Positions 31,661 to 44,000 of a stretch of DNA of 64,000 nucleotides are shown here, piece after piece. The DNA is from Lineus longissimus (lineage: Eukaryota; Nemertea; Pilidiophora; Heteronemertea; Lineidae). A model generated the notes under the pieces. It saw only the letters and a list, made by a program, of their open reading frames with translations. It had not been told where the DNA came from and made no database searches. Position numbers and translations under genes: made by a program. The stretch's first letter is position 1. Every line of letters starts with the position of its first letter. Location: the NCBI RefSeq assembly GCF_910592395.1, contig NC_088311.1:14632501-14696500 (forward strand), in the 5' to 3' direction.

Positions 31661-32060
31661 ATCGAGTTTGTTTACAATATGCAGTGCCATCTTGGAAAAG
31701 CCGTGACGTCACGGCCCAGGTCTACTATTCAAGATGGCAGCCGAAATATAATACACAAAACTTGGTTCACGCCAAGTTGATTCTAATCAATACATATAAT
31801 CCTAATTACTACAGCAAAACTGAGGGCATACATGGGTGAATTCAGCCCTATTATGTAATCTTCGCACGTTCCGAAAGCTGTCTGGGGTGAGGAACTGGGC
31901 TGTTTATTGGGATAGCAATTAATACTTTGGTGTCGCACCTCCCTGCAGAGCGTAATCTGGTAAAACTTGTATTTCAATTCTAGCTGAAACAGCTGTGGTG
32001 ATAACACCATCGCTAACCTGTAACCTCACCATGCTTCAATGGGTGGGCGGCTTTTGAAGC
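31661..32060. other. Last array module and central spacer of the foldback
   Basis: 31661-31715 is a final copy of the module with CATCTTGGAAAAGCCGTGAC. The spacer to 32060 separates the two arms and has no recognisable gene. Confidence 0.6.
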
Positions 32061-33025
32061 GGGAAACGGGCTAAGAAATGGTTAAAGTGAAATGCAAAGG
32101 AATGAAATGGAGTCAGAAATGGTTAAAGTGACTTGTAGCTGAATCGGGAGCCAGCATTTGAATAGGGAAATGGACTTATAGAGGGTTGAAATGAGTTAAG
32201 ACTAATAAGGAACTGGCATTTTGAACTGAATCGGGAGCCAGTATTTGAATTGGGAAATGGACTTATAGAGGGTTGAAATGAGTTAAGACGAATAAGGAAC
32301 TGGGCATTTTGAACTGGGAAATGGAGTCAGAAAGGGTTAAAGAGACTTGCAAATGAATGAAATGGAGTCAGAAGGGGTTAAAGTGACTTGTAGCTGAATC
32401 GGGAGCCAGTATTTGAATAGGGAAATGGACTTATAGAGGGTTGAAATGAGTTAAGACAAATAAGGAACTGGGCATTTTGAACTGGGAAATGGAGTCAGAA
32501 AGGGTTAAAGAGACTTGCAAATGAATGAAATGGAGTCAGAAGGGGTTAAAGTGACTTGTAGCTGAATCGGGAGCCAGTATTTGAATAGGGAAATTGACTT
32601 ATAGAGGGTTAAAATGAGTTAAGACGAATAAGGAACTGGCATTTTGAACCGGGAAATGGAGTCAGAAAGGGTTAAAGTGACTTGCAAATGAATGAAATGG
32701 AGTCAGAAGGGGTTAAAGTGACTTGTAGCTGAATCGGGAAATGGAGTTATAAAGGGTTAAAACGAGTTAAGACGAATAAGGAGCTGGTATTTTGAACCGG
32801 GAAATGGAGTCAGAAAGGGTTAAAGTCACTGATAGTTGAATCGAGAGCTTGGTAGGATAGGGTTAAAACCACCAAGTTGAGTTATCGGACTGTGGAGGGT
32901 TAATATTTGAAAGAAATTTGAATTGGGAACTGGGAAATGCTTAGCCCATTTCGTACCCAAACACACCATGTTTCAAAATGGGTACGAATAACGAACTGGG
33001 AACTGGGAGCCAACTTCACAGACCC
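32060..33025 (-). repeat. Right inverted arm of the foldback
   Basis: The same subrepeat family appears in reverse complement (AATGGAGTCAGAAAGGGTTA ...), about 820 bp, followed by the unique outer tip that mirrors 25991-26353. This arm lacks the GTGGATCGAG module, so the higher-order unit expanded only on the left. Confidence 0.85.
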
Positions 33026-34888
33026 GGTGAATATGCCGATCATCACTGTGTGTAGTATCAGCGGGGTGCTTGAAGTTGGAGGGCGACTAAATATTTTACA
33101 GGGCTGGTTTCCTCATGTTAACCACTATGCAAACATTGCCTCCATCACACAATCGCAATACCCATTCAGTCTAAAGGGAAATGCGTTGGCGTCGTTCAAA
33201 ACACGAGCGCAAGCCTGTGGACGTTCTGCTTAAAGATACGTCGGTTTTGATTGGCTCATTAGGTCTATCACGTGCCATGCCACCCGGCGACGAACTTTCA
33301 TGAAATTCGGATCAGAATTAATGAAACAGTGACGATTTGCGGTATTTTTATGGATTTTTCAACAAGTTGCAGATTTCTGAATTTCATCAAACTAGATACC
33401 CAGGTAGGTGTAATATCACCCATCATAAATACCCCAACCGTTTAAATATCTTAATTCAGTTTCGTACCAAATCGTGCGCTTATTCAGACAATCCTAGAAC
33501 TTGGATCTGCTCCGATTCAAAATGGCCGGCTTGCAGACTGAGATGAACTAGAGGTGCCAATTTCATCTTACAACATCGGATTCCCTTGACAGTTTATTTG
33601 TAGTACGAGTTACTTTGAATATTAATTGATATCCTTACTTTAATTAGTTTCCGTTTTTAAAATTTAGTTTGCACTATTTATGCAGAAATATGCATTTGAA
33701 ACCCAGTGTCCAGTTTCAAGTTTCGTTGGTTCAGTCTATTGTGCTGATAGGGGTTCGGTTTGGGTGGAAATATAAATGAGTCACATTTTTTTGGCAACTT
33801 GTAACCAAAACATGCGTTAATACTTATTGTTGTCTATCTGGGAAAAAAATTCAGGGATGTTTTTGATGAATCTGGTTTTCAAACTTTTGAAACACTGAAT
33901 AGTTTTTCGGTATGTGCTGAGCTTATCACCCTTGGCCACAATGGACTTGCCCATTGACCACATATTGGATTTGTTTTGATTTGATGAGAGACAGGGGTGA
34001 CTATCACCTCTTTGATAGAGATGAGCTGTCAGATGCTATTACGCACCTAGCATGCGAATGATAAGTTGACCTTTGCCCCCCTCCCCGCGGCAGAGGATCC
34101 ATGAGAATTTTTCTTTCATAAATAGACTTTGATACATGTATTTTGTTTTTACGTTCTTGTCTTGTTCAATGCAACTTTTCTTGTAAGCGCACAATGCACA
34201 ATACTGTAAAATGTACAAGAGTACGATAAATAAATAAACTATTTTTTTGTACAGGGTGATGTTAAAACAGTGTCTTGTGTTGACTGGGTGCCTATGCATA
34301 AACATTTCTTTTTTTGCTCTGTGACTACATTGTAAGATTTTGTTCCGACTTCTCGTGTGTATTGTCTGTAGGCCTATTGTCATTTGTCACTGTCAGCATT
34401 TATTCGAAGAATCAAAGAACACAATTCATGCAATTGATCAGTACACGGTTTTGTATTGTCGGGTTGCAGGAAAGGTGAAAACATTTTTTTTAACTGGGGT
34501 ACCACTACCAGATTTGTCTGTTTTATAATGTGTATTCGTTCATGTTCCTTATCCATGGCTGCCAAGTGTGCTGGTCGTCCTTCAGTTACTAAGTACTAGA
34601 TTTTCTTTTTCTTTATTTTCAGTTGGTGGTGTGGAGAGTAGGCCTACTACATCCGCCCTGATCTACTAGAATTGTGGGAAGTGATGACACTCTAAATCAT
34701 AATTGACTCTGCACTAGAAATAAGAATACCGTTGATTGATGCATGAGGCTTGATGGATATCAGTACATGTACATGACGTACATGTTGTAGTACATCCTGC
34801 ATTCAAGCACAGACCGTGTCCGTTGGTGACCCCCGCCTTTTGGCAACCCATTCTCTTTTACAATTCCAGGTATTTTCTAGTCCATGAA
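33026..34888. other. Non-coding region upstream of the unnamed ORF family
   Basis: No gene that I can support. A C/T-rich acceptor-like stretch ends TTACAATTCCAG at about 34869, just before the first ATG of the next gene, so an upstream exon may exist but cannot be placed. Confidence 0.35.
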
Positions 34889-36747
34889 ATGGAGACGTCA
34901 TTGACTTCAAATGATGCTGACCGCCCTCCTCAGAAAAAAGCGAGGTTGGATTCCAAAGTTGGTTCGGGCGGCCATAAAAGATATTTTGGGCAGAAACGCA
35001 GGAAATCCAAGGCAGTCAAGTCAGAAGTTACGTCGTCCATGTTCAACGTTGGGGACTCTGTTCTGTTTAAATTACTGAGGGATGTATAACATGTAGGAAC
35101 TGTGTTGTCGCAAGTTGATCCAAAACAGTACACCATTCAGGACTTCAGTGGAAGTATACATGCATTAGTCATTGATGACCTCTATGCAGGATTACAAGTT
35201 CAAGTTTCGAGTCACGACCGATTACCAGCCGTTGGTGAAGTCGTCTTTGTTCGATACAGTGATGAAACGGGGGTTCTCAAATTGGGAAAGACTGTTTGCA
35301 TCCGAAATGGTGCACTATGGATTACTTTTGACAACTCGGGACTTGAGTTTAGTGTTCTCTTCAACGAAGCATTCATCTTGAATGAAAGGGCTAAGCAACT
35401 AGGTGTGGGGAATATGGGATTGGGAGAGATGAGTGTGAATGAGAATGGAGATACACGTGAGGCTATACACCTCTTCACATGTATGCTGAACCGATTGACG
35501 GAGGAAACGATTCACACTCATTCCGATTATCGGGACCGAGCCAGTCAAATTCGGGAGTTGTATGTTCAGGATATTCGTTCACGAGACAGTGCCATCCTTG
35601 AGCTAAAACAGCAGCATTTGGTTGACACTGTCACTATTAACCAACTTGGTTGTGAGTGGTTTAGTCGTTGGAGTGCATTAAATCAATCAACAAAATCTCC
35701 ACAGGAAAGGCTTGGCTCAACAATCAAGGAGAGTGAAGGATACTGTGCAGAAATCAAGCTACCCCAAAGCCGGCTTTTTCTTCAGGAGAGTGTTTTTTTT
35801 CCAAAACTGTCCTTAAATTAGAAGGTGAAATTTCAGAACTAAAAGATAATGTGGTTAGATTAGAAACGGAGAGTATGCTCAACAGTATGGTCAGTGACAG
35901 TCGGGTACATGAGGCTGAAGTTGAAGCTGCCAAGTTAGAATATGACTTGTTAGAGAAGGATAGGGAAATAAGAGATTTAAAGTGTAAATTAGGGAAGTTA
36001 ACTGGCAAAGATGTTTTAGAAAGAGCTGGCCAAAGTTCAGATGGTGTCATGGATATTCGCAGCACTGCCACAAACAAGCGGTCTCCCCAGTATGTTAGAG
36101 TTGTCAAACCTGTAATTCCATCGTCAAAAGTGAGTGAGAGACCTCCAAGTGAAATGTCACTTGTTTTGAAGAGAGTCATTGAGTTGGTGTCTTGTACAAA
36201 AACTCCGTCCGATGAAGATCTTGTGGCGACTCTTACGCAATTTGTTAAGGCCAACCCAGCCATAACTATGGAAGCTTGTAAGGCAGCATCAATTTGCAAT
36301 GTTGCCACCTTGTCACCTGGTGATTGTGTTGATTTGAAAGTGTTGTTAAAACTCCCTATGAGTAGGTTCCGTGACTTGAGGACATTTCTAGCAAACAAAG
36401 GGGTGAATATTTTTGCAAGTGAACCCCTAATGAGAGATGAAATCAAAGAACGAATTCCTGTCGACTCTCTCATTGAAGTTGGTATTGCCATGTTGCATAA
36501 AAATGGTGGCACAACTGAAACCACACCAGTGGCACTGTCGGGTTAAAGATCTTCGGGCATCGGTTGAAGATTTGTGTCGGCGAAATATCGCATCAACAGG
36601 TGCATTTGGGATGGTACCGTTTCCTGTGGAATTTAAGGACCAGGTCTTCTTGAAATTGGGGGGTGACAAGGGGGGATCTAGTTCAAAACTTGTTATGCAG
36701 TTGGTTAACTTCCCGAAGTGCAATAGTGCGGAGAAGACTGATCTTAA
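34889..36747 (+). pseudogene. Unnamed repeat-associated protein, N-terminal exon block
   Basis: From ATG 34889 (METSLTSNDADRPPQKKARL) a basic linker leads to a segment with barrel-like periodicity (GDSVLFKLL; VGEVVFVRYSDE; IRNGALWITFDN), then a long coiled coil (LEGEISELKDNVVRLETES onward). Three breaks are seen: TAA at 35087-35089, a frameshift in the T-run at 35793-35800, and a shift near 36540. The block ends LRASVEDLCRRN ... EKTDLK at a good donor, AAG/GTATGT (36747/36748). Similar C-terminal motifs occur in widely dispersed uncharacterised invertebrate ORFs; I cannot name the family. Confidence 0.55.
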
Positions 36748-38129
36748 GGTATGTTTGGGGCAGTCGATTCTTCTGACAACATCTGGGCGATGTTTTCCCC
36801 TTTGCGGGAATGTGTTGGTGCCATTGATGGCCATTCTATTTCTCTACCTTCCCCGTTGACTGATAGTATTTTGAGGTTTTTTCTGCTTGGTGACTATACA
36901 TGGTTATGCAGCATATGTGAATGGCATCACAGGCCTTTGTGTTAGGCCTGAGTTGTTGGCCTTATTAGTTTTATTTATTCATAATTTGTCTGGTTAGGCT
37001 GAATGTGTAACTGGTATTTCAGTCATATTATTACATGTTAATTTAGACCTTTGGCTTGAGTGTGTTGAATAGGACTTTGGTAACTTCAGGACGTTGTGTG
37101 ATTACTCATGGACATAGACTTATATAACTCTTGGGTTCATTAGTTGGAGCTGGACTGGGTGTGGGCAGTTCCTGGCTGGCCTCTGTAAGGAGAAGTTGTA
37201 CATCGTACGTGCCGAACTCAATTCCGTTTGACCAACGTGGTCGTCATTCCTGGTGGAATGTGAACCGGCTGTGTGTCGGAGAGTCGTGGTGTTCTCACCT
37301 GTTATTTGCGTCCAGCCGCGGGTTGGAGCGCCTTGGCATTGCTGCCATCGTGTCGGCGAACCGTGAGTTGGCTTTGCGGCCAAGGTGTCGCCAGACCGTT
37401 AATTTGTAAACCAGCTACGTGCTTGGTGGCTACTGGAGTAGCCTTGGACCGACTGCGTGTCGGGACGGACACTTTTGTGTCGTGTGTTGTCGTGTGGTAA
37501 CGGGAGAGGAGTTCGGAGAGACGTGTGTTACGTGTGTTACGTGTTGGGAGGCCGGTGGTAGGTGAAGGAGCCGTTGTTGGGAATTGACCGCGCCCAGGGA
37601 GTGGAGCCGGAGTGGAGGGAGCTTTGGACTTTGGTAATGTGTAAACAGACTTTTAGTTGTTGGATTTGAGCGGTGAAATGTTAATTTTATAAATATATTT
37701 TTCTTGTTCTTGTTAATTTTTAATACATGTAAATAATTATACATTCAGCCGTCTTTTTCTAATTTGTGACCAGGCCCGTGCAATAGCCTAAATCCCCGCT
37801 CCGTCACAGTCATCAAGGTGCAGGTAGCAGCTTTCCTTGTATTTTTTGCTTGTTGCCACTCAAAAAGCTCCGAGACAGTAGCGGCAAACCTCACACCCCT
37901 TGTATATATGATGATGTTTCGAAGGATTGGGTACCCAATGGGGAAGGGAAATTCACTGCTAGGTCTTCTGACATGTATAAAGCCGATTTGGCTGCTTTTT
38001 GAATGACACGAGGAACCCAGAGAGTAAAACATCCTGGGAAATATCATAATAGTGTTGTCAGGGATATGCTTTTTCCGGTTCCGTTAGATCAGGTTATTCC
38101 ACCCACCCCCCTCCATCCACATATTTCAG
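36748..38129 (+). other. Intron of the unnamed gene, carrying a solo LTR
   Basis: The donor GTATGT at 36748 and the acceptor ATATTTCAG ending at 38129 keep phase 0 across the gap. The interior is mostly the reverse-oriented LTR copy (36916-37808). Coding-looking frames at 37.1-37.7 kb lie inside that LTR and are not genes. Confidence 0.55.
36916..37808 (-). mobile_element. Second copy of the 0.9-kb LTR, reverse orientation
   Basis: Read on the minus strand it starts TGTGACGGAGCGG and ends CCATTCACA, very similar throughout to 13525-14428, including TTATATAAG and the polyadenylation signal. Its flanks (GCATA and GTCAT) do not form a matching 5-bp TSD, unlike copy 1. Either the flanks have decayed or the copy arose by recombination. 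Confidence 0.85.
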
Positions 38130-39349
38130 GGCTTGGTTAAAACTGCATATGAAATGCTTGAGACGGAGTGCATAAATATTGACCGTATGAAGATGCCTGA
38201 TCATGATAATGCAGAGGTTCACAAACTGTATGAAGAGTGGAAAGGTCTTACGGACAATGTTGTTGACATTGATGATGAGCTTGCTTGTGCCCAGTCAGAT
38301 TTTTCGGACAAGAGCAGTTTTGTCAAGGAGTTGGCGAAGAACAAGAGAACAAATAGTGTGAATCGCGCCAACTGTGCTAGTCCTATTTGTGTAGTTCCAT
38401 CGTCAGGTGAAGATGAGCCTGAAGGTTTCTAGGTTCAGTGTGACTTCTGTCATCGGCATGTATTCAAAATGTGCCGGTCTGAAAGCAAAAGATGCGGATT
38501 CAAATGTTGATGATGATGAGTACAAGTGTTACCTGCGTCGAGGTGTGCGTACAAAGGACAAATTAGTTGATGTACACAAGGAGTCACTAAAGATATCCAA
38601 GGCAGAGCTACAAAGGGTGGAGAAAAACCATGCAAGTCTGCATTCTAGGTTAGATGCGGTTTTTGTAGATGTGAAGAAGCATCAATGTCCCCTGGAACTT
38701 CAACTAAACAATGTGCTTGAAAAAGAGTTACTTGTTTACAAACAAGCGTACCATAGCAACGCGTTCATTGGTAACCATTGTCGAAAAATCATTGAAAGAC
38801 CTCACGGCTTGGTCGGTGTCATTTTGAGGCATGGTTTCCCTGAGATTCATGACAGGTATTTGGAATTGTTCAATCGTATGGCCAGAATTTATCGGCTGAT
38901 TTCCATCTCTCGCTTCCTCACTGAAGAGGAAAATTAGAATTCTATCCATTGAATGCTGGAGTTATGGGTCCTGGTTTCCAGTCAACTTTCCATCATGTTC
39001 CGTAACGGTGAAATTTCACTTGCTTACATATCACATTCCTGACTTCGCGTTCAAGTGGAAAACAGTTGGTTTGATGGGTGCGCAGGGTGCTGAAAGCATC
39101 CACAAGCTTGTCAATCTTGACAAGAGAACCAATGCCTGTGTGAGGGATTCAGAACTTCAGATGAAATTGTTGTATTCCAATCATGCTCTGCGTATTACTG
39201 CCAATCCAGACAATATGAAGAAGAGTGAACGAACGTGCAAGAAGGTCTTAGAAAGTGGTAATGAATGTCCTGGTCGGTTGAAAAAATGTCCTGCTCAAAA
39301 TAATGAAAGGATGTGTCGAAGCTGTTTCAAGCATTTGTTCAGTCACTGA
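38130..39349 (+). pseudogene. Unnamed repeat-associated protein, C-terminal block
   Basis: The first part (KTAYEMLETECINID ... KELAKNKR) is helical. Frame then changes near 38430. The next part contains QAYHSNAFIGNHCRKIIE and FPEIHDRYLELFNRMARIY. Another shift near 38950 precedes VKFHLLTYHIPDFAFKWK and GLMGAQGAESIHKLVN, ending in a Cys cluster (CPGRLKKCPAQ, CRSCFKH). The GNH and E(S)IH-type motifs are shared by many unannotated invertebrate ORFs that look transposon-borne. A nuclease or transposase role is possible but unproven. Confidence 0.55.
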
Positions 39350-40419
39350 TTGTTTTCTACATGTTGGTTTCTTCGGATAGTTGTTTGGAGGGTTCTTTTC
39401 TATACTTTATTAGCTCAGATCACATGGGTGGGCTTATGTCATGGTTTCTAGTTCTACATGTAAATCAAGAGTAAGGTGACATTCAGCTGTCATGTGGATG
39501 GCATGGATGGTTCTTTTTATTTCAGCTCACATGTGTGAGCTCACATGTACATGTACACGTGAATTTCATTTTGCATTTTTTGGTCTGATCCTGGCATATG
39601 ATAATGTTCATTTCAAGTGATGGAAAATACCATACGGGTTCTGCCTGATAATTATTTGTGTCTCGTATTAATCTGTAATTTTTCACTGTAAAAATGTACC
39701 GGCATGGCCGACCGGTAGTATAGTATTAGTATTGTACAGAATGTTTTTTTTCAAGTCACTGAAGCCAGGTTGTTTACGATACTAAGTTGTCAAGAAAGGG
39801 TTAAATTACAGGTTATGTCTACCATGGGGCGGATAGTACACCTGTTTTGTTTTCTCCAAATATGGCACTTGGCTCCATTTCAGTAATAATCTGCATAGTT
39901 CATCGCTAAAATCGCGTCACTGTTGCGCAAATGAAACGCTACAAAGTGCGTAGGTCGCGCGTCATTCGGCGCAAAACTCGCCTGAATGTCCTACGTCCCT
40001 GACGCGATGCAAGAGGGGTGACATTTGTGACTTGGACTGAAGTTCTAGTGAAGCGAATGTACAGATCGTTTTTTTTGCAAGGCACTGAAGGCTGTTTCCG
40101 ATACTAGCAAGTTGTCAATAAAGGGTTAAAAGTACAGGTTCTTTCTTCCATGGGGCGGACAGTACACCTGTTTTTTTGCTCCAAATTTGGCACTTTGCTG
40201 CATTTCTTTAATAGCCTAATTTAGTTCTGTCTGTTGCTTCTATCTATCCTTGGCATCCACTGTAAATCAAAGTTGAACCTTCACAATGTTTTAGAGCATT
40301 GATGGACTTGTGAACTAAGATTGTATATACTTTAAGGGTTATTATAAATTGTGAATATCATCATTCAATTGATATCTTGACTTTTTCATTTTTTTGAACT
40401 GCCACGTCGGTAACATTAG
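39350..40419. other. Non-coding spacer with a diverged direct duplication
   Basis: About 140 bp at 39744-39890 recurs at 40066-40205 (shared AAGGGTTAAA, CCATGGGGCGGA and AGTACACCTGTTTT). No gene is visible. Confidence 0.5.
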
Positions 40420-40782
40420 TCGTAGTTCCACCTATCATAAAACTCCGTGTTTTTTTCAAGACCCCGTGTTTTGTCTTCGCCGTGTGTCAAAAAACCCGGG
40501 GCGCACTACACCTATCAGTGGTGTTAGATAATGGTTAATAGTCCCGGCGACAGGTGCGTAGGGAGCAATCCTGTGTTTCTTTCCCGTTGGAGGGGAATTT
40601 TGAGACTGAGAAATTTCGCGGGAATGTTTGCCGTGTCTATTCAGATATCGCAAATTAGCCCCTGATTAGCCCCATCGAGCTCGATGTGGCTAATAGACAC
40701 GGGGATTTGACACACGGGTATATTTAGACACGGCAATTCATAAGCGCAAAAGACACGGGGATTTGATAGGTGGAAGTACGAC
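40420..40782. mobile_element. MITE with ~30-bp inverted repeats, TA target
   Basis: The left end GTCGTAGTTCCACCTATCA and the complement of the right end GTCGTACTTCCACCTATCA pair well and continue into a CCCGTGT block. TA borders both sides, as for mariner-type elements. The interior repeats ACACGGGG motifs in both orientations and has no coding capacity. Confidence 0.7.
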
Positions 40783-40885
40783 TATTATGGAATACTATCT
40801 TGTTGTCAAGCATTGCACTCAACACAACTAACCTTGTTGTGAAGGAGACCTGGTGAGGGATCTGGAACCACTTGTCCCATCTTGC

Positions 40886-42134
40886 TTAAACAGGGCTGCT
40901 TATATAAGGGACACCAAGCCAGATGAGACGGTCATATCCCTTGCCCATGATCATTGATGATGTTTCATGTATGACATGTCCTGTACTGAAACTAAATTCA
41001 AACATCAACTCATTATCATCCTCCTCCTCTATCAGATCGTCATTTAATGAAGGCAGGATCACTGCGCCCTCATTTCCATCAGTAAAAGCCCGCTCAGCCA
41101 TCATCTACTGTCGATCACTCGTTTGGCCAATATTTCCCAACCGAGACTGATAATACGGACTTCTTCCTGAAGGGAAATCGGACCACAGTGTCCTTCCTCA
41201 TGAGCATGCCCAATATCCCATGTTTTCCATAAGGACCTCAGGTGGCTCTTAAAACTGCGGTTAACCGTTAATTCCAAAGGCTGGAGAAGGGAGGAGAGAG
41301 TCCGGTCTATTCGCTCGTGAGATTTCTTGACCGGACAGGTGATGCTGACGGGCCGGGTATTGATCTTTAATGGGGGGAAGTTGGTTTTCCATCTCTGGAC
41401 AGAGATGGAAAACCTACTGAAAACATACTGAAAAAAGACAGAAAGAAAAATAAACTTTGTTTTTGGTGATTGACTATCAAATCGCATCAGAATGAGTGGT
41501 TCTCTTAAGCGAGGCGCATCCACAGTAATACGGCTGAGACGTTTTTGGGTATCTCATCATGCGTATTTTGTGCAGCTGTATTCAGACACAAAACAAACAA
41601 TTCCTTTGTGTGCTTACTTACTCCTCACCTCCTGGTATGACGTGATCGCTTCGGCTGTCTAAAGCAAAGTGACGTTGCTTTTTCTCCGGTGCGTTCTTTA
41701 GAATTAACTACAGGCACCTCTGTCGAAATTATTTTAAACAAAAATCTCGAAAATTCCACTGACTAAAACAGCTCACCATGATATTTTACTCCACTTGAGG
41801 GCAAACGTTTTCCGTCAATTCATGACAAAAAAGGGAGGTAGCTCGTTTATTATAGCCATGATGCCGAATCCTGCGTCGTATTCTTCGATCACGCCTTTCT
41901 GCATATTCCTCATATTCATCTACCCATCTAGAGAAAGTTCGTGAGTGGATACGAAAATGATTCGCAAATGAAGCATATAGACCGGGCATGGTCGATGCCT
42001 ATCGCATGGTGCAGCCTGAAAGTGTCAACGTAGTGCAACCGCTGATTGAAGCTGTAACGATGAAGATGCCTCCTTTCATATCCTGCCTGCTCATCCGCCG
42101 CCCCATCGTCATCTTTGTCCATCAGAACCACCAC
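40886..42134 (-). pseudogene. Pogo/Tigger-like transposase remnant, core deleted
   Basis: Reading leftwards, 42134-41786 carries a probable N-terminal helix-turn-helix region (HRYSFNQRLHYVDTFR; HFRIHSRTFSRWVDEYEEY). 41523-41101 carries a C-terminal block of the DDE_1 type (LLQPLELTVNRSFKSHLRSL ... ISLGWEILAKRVIDS), followed by an acidic tail (DDLIEEEDDNE). The order is right, but the catalytic DDE region between them is missing. Assignment rests on these two blocks only. Confidence 0.55.
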
Positions 42135-43800
42135 ACAAATCTAAAATGCAAAGCAAGAAGTTAATCCAAAGTAACCTCACCTTGACAAATCGTAACACAA
42201 ATCACAACCTATACACTCTAGGCCGAACTACACCACAAGGTCCAACTTGTATTACATATTTTGATGCAACTTAGGCCCATCTGTGGCATGAGCTCTCCCC
42301 CATCAAAATAGGCCTACTTCAGATTTTGTTATTATTTTGCCATGTTCGGTAGTGGGACAGGTAAATGTAAGAATAGAGTATATTTTCGCGAGCCTGACCG
42401 ACTCGCGAAATTCGTGAAAATATTCTGCACGCGAAATATTTCCGATTTACGGTATATAGTGCAAAATATTTTGGAACTGATAAATTAAAATCATTTGGAA
42501 AATGTACAGTGTTTATACTTTAAATGGAATATAAAATGTTCTAGAATGGTGGATTTTACTAAAAAGGCTTTTATCCTCATGAATCTAATCCAAAGTTAAT
42601 TGTCATCGAATTTTGAAAAGTGGCTCACATGTCAACTATGTCTTCCAATGTTGACTATATTACAATGACCATTGGTTGCGCTTTATGGTAGAATAGGTTT
42701 GAAAAGTTTTGTCAGGACTCAATGAAAGGGGAATGTCGATCCGTGAAAGAGGAATGTGCTCTTAAATTTTCACAGCTCCTCTTTTTTTCTAAAATGAGAC
42801 ATTTCACTACTATAATTGTTCATTTTTTCATGTTCACACAAACCCATCATCAGTCAGTCAACGTTTGAACAAAATTAGCCCAAAACCCAAAGCGTCCTCA
42901 GTATAAAGTTTGTGACATATCACTAGTTTTTTGTGGTTTCTTTGTGAAAGTGGGGTTTTGAAAAACTTGTTTTTTCTATAAAGATAAATGATCTCCATTC
43001 AAAATAGTATATATATTCTTGTTTAGGCAATCAAAGTCATCAAACTTGCAGTGGTTACAACAAAATTTATGCAAGACTTCGACCAATATTTAAACACCAT
43101 GTTTTGTTGATTAATGCAAAGAGAGTGCTTACAAATCATCATTTTGTAAGATGAGACATTTCACTGCAAAAACTGCTCATATATATTCATGTTGTCACAG
43201 ACCTAATAATCAGTCCAATCTACTAGGCCTCACCTTCGTTTTAGGTATGAGAGGTATTCATCCCTTCGGGCCTCTTAAATATGGCGCCCAAAGACGCATA
43301 CGTGAGAAATACAGGTTATCCTTGCCTATAACGTCTTCTATACCTTCTTATACAACTGAAGATGTACCATACATTTAATTAGGCCCACAAAGGGATATCA
43401 TTAGGAGTGGGCGTGAATACTCAAGAAATCTTTGTAATAAACTCCGCCCTCTAGGCCTAGGCCTATTATGTACCCCATCGGGCCTCATTGCAATGTCACC
43501 CAAAGACGTTATAGGCAAGGATAACCTGTATATTAAGTATAGTACATATACTGGTTATTAATCTCTACCTGGGGTGACACAGACTGCATTGTTTAGAATT
43601 AGGCCTGTTTATACACATCAGGTTATGTAATAATCACACAAAGCAGCAATGACCCATAAGTAATACAATAATGCAATCCAGGAATGGCAGGAATAACCAG
43701 CCAGAATCCAGGGAAACAATGCGTTTTGCCATGAATCGTCCCTAAAGTACAACCCCAGAGTAGGCGTTTTTATGCTATACTTTCTTCACTCACGTGAAAC
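42135..43800. other. Non-coding spacer with short repeats
   Basis: A perfect 27-bp inverted repeat lies at 43311-43337 and 43503-43529. A diverged direct repeat (GATGAGACATTTCACT theme) lies at about 42790 and 43150. No gene is recognisable. Confidence 0.5.
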
Positions 43801-44000
43801 AAGCTTTTGACGTCACAATCCAGAACATTCTTTTCTACCAGTGAACAATGTTCATTCGTGACTATTTAATGGAAGGATTACATTTCATATATTAGCTTCA
43901 TGTCTTACTGTTGTAAAAACCTGACATTTCTTCTTGGAATAGTGGATTTTAACTGCGCATATTTTGGGGATTTTCCATTACGTTATCATACATATCATAT

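Larger units (their letters stand above)
25991..33025. mobile_element. Foldback-like element with tandem-repeat arms
   Basis: The outer ends are inverted copies. 25991-26353 (starting GGGTCTGTGAAGTTGGCTCC) pairs with about 32660-33025 (ending GGAGCCAACTTCACAGACCC). Inward, both arms consist of the same family of subrepeats (TTTAACCCTTTCTGACTCC ...), long on the left (27913-31212) and short on the right (32060-32880). Long inverted repeats built of tandem subunits are the hallmark of foldback elements. The left flank AATAT (25986-25990) recurs four bases beyond the right end (33030-33034), a possible TSD. A Kolobok derivative and a MITE are nested inside. No transposase belonging to the foldback itself is visible. 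Confidence 0.72.

Noticed and set aside
32937-33233. 98-codon ORF at the right foldback tip
   Set aside because: It begins inside repeat sequence, shares its first residues with a frame in the left arm, and has no domain.
35754-36524. 256-codon minus-strand ORF
   Set aside because: Antisense to the coiled-coil frame 35851-36546, which connects in order with neighbouring blocks; no recognisable motif on the minus strand.
37120-37500. Several overlapping ORFs on both strands
   Set aside because: They lie inside the LTR copy 36916-37808, and the matching LTR at 13.5-14.4 kb does not keep them open.
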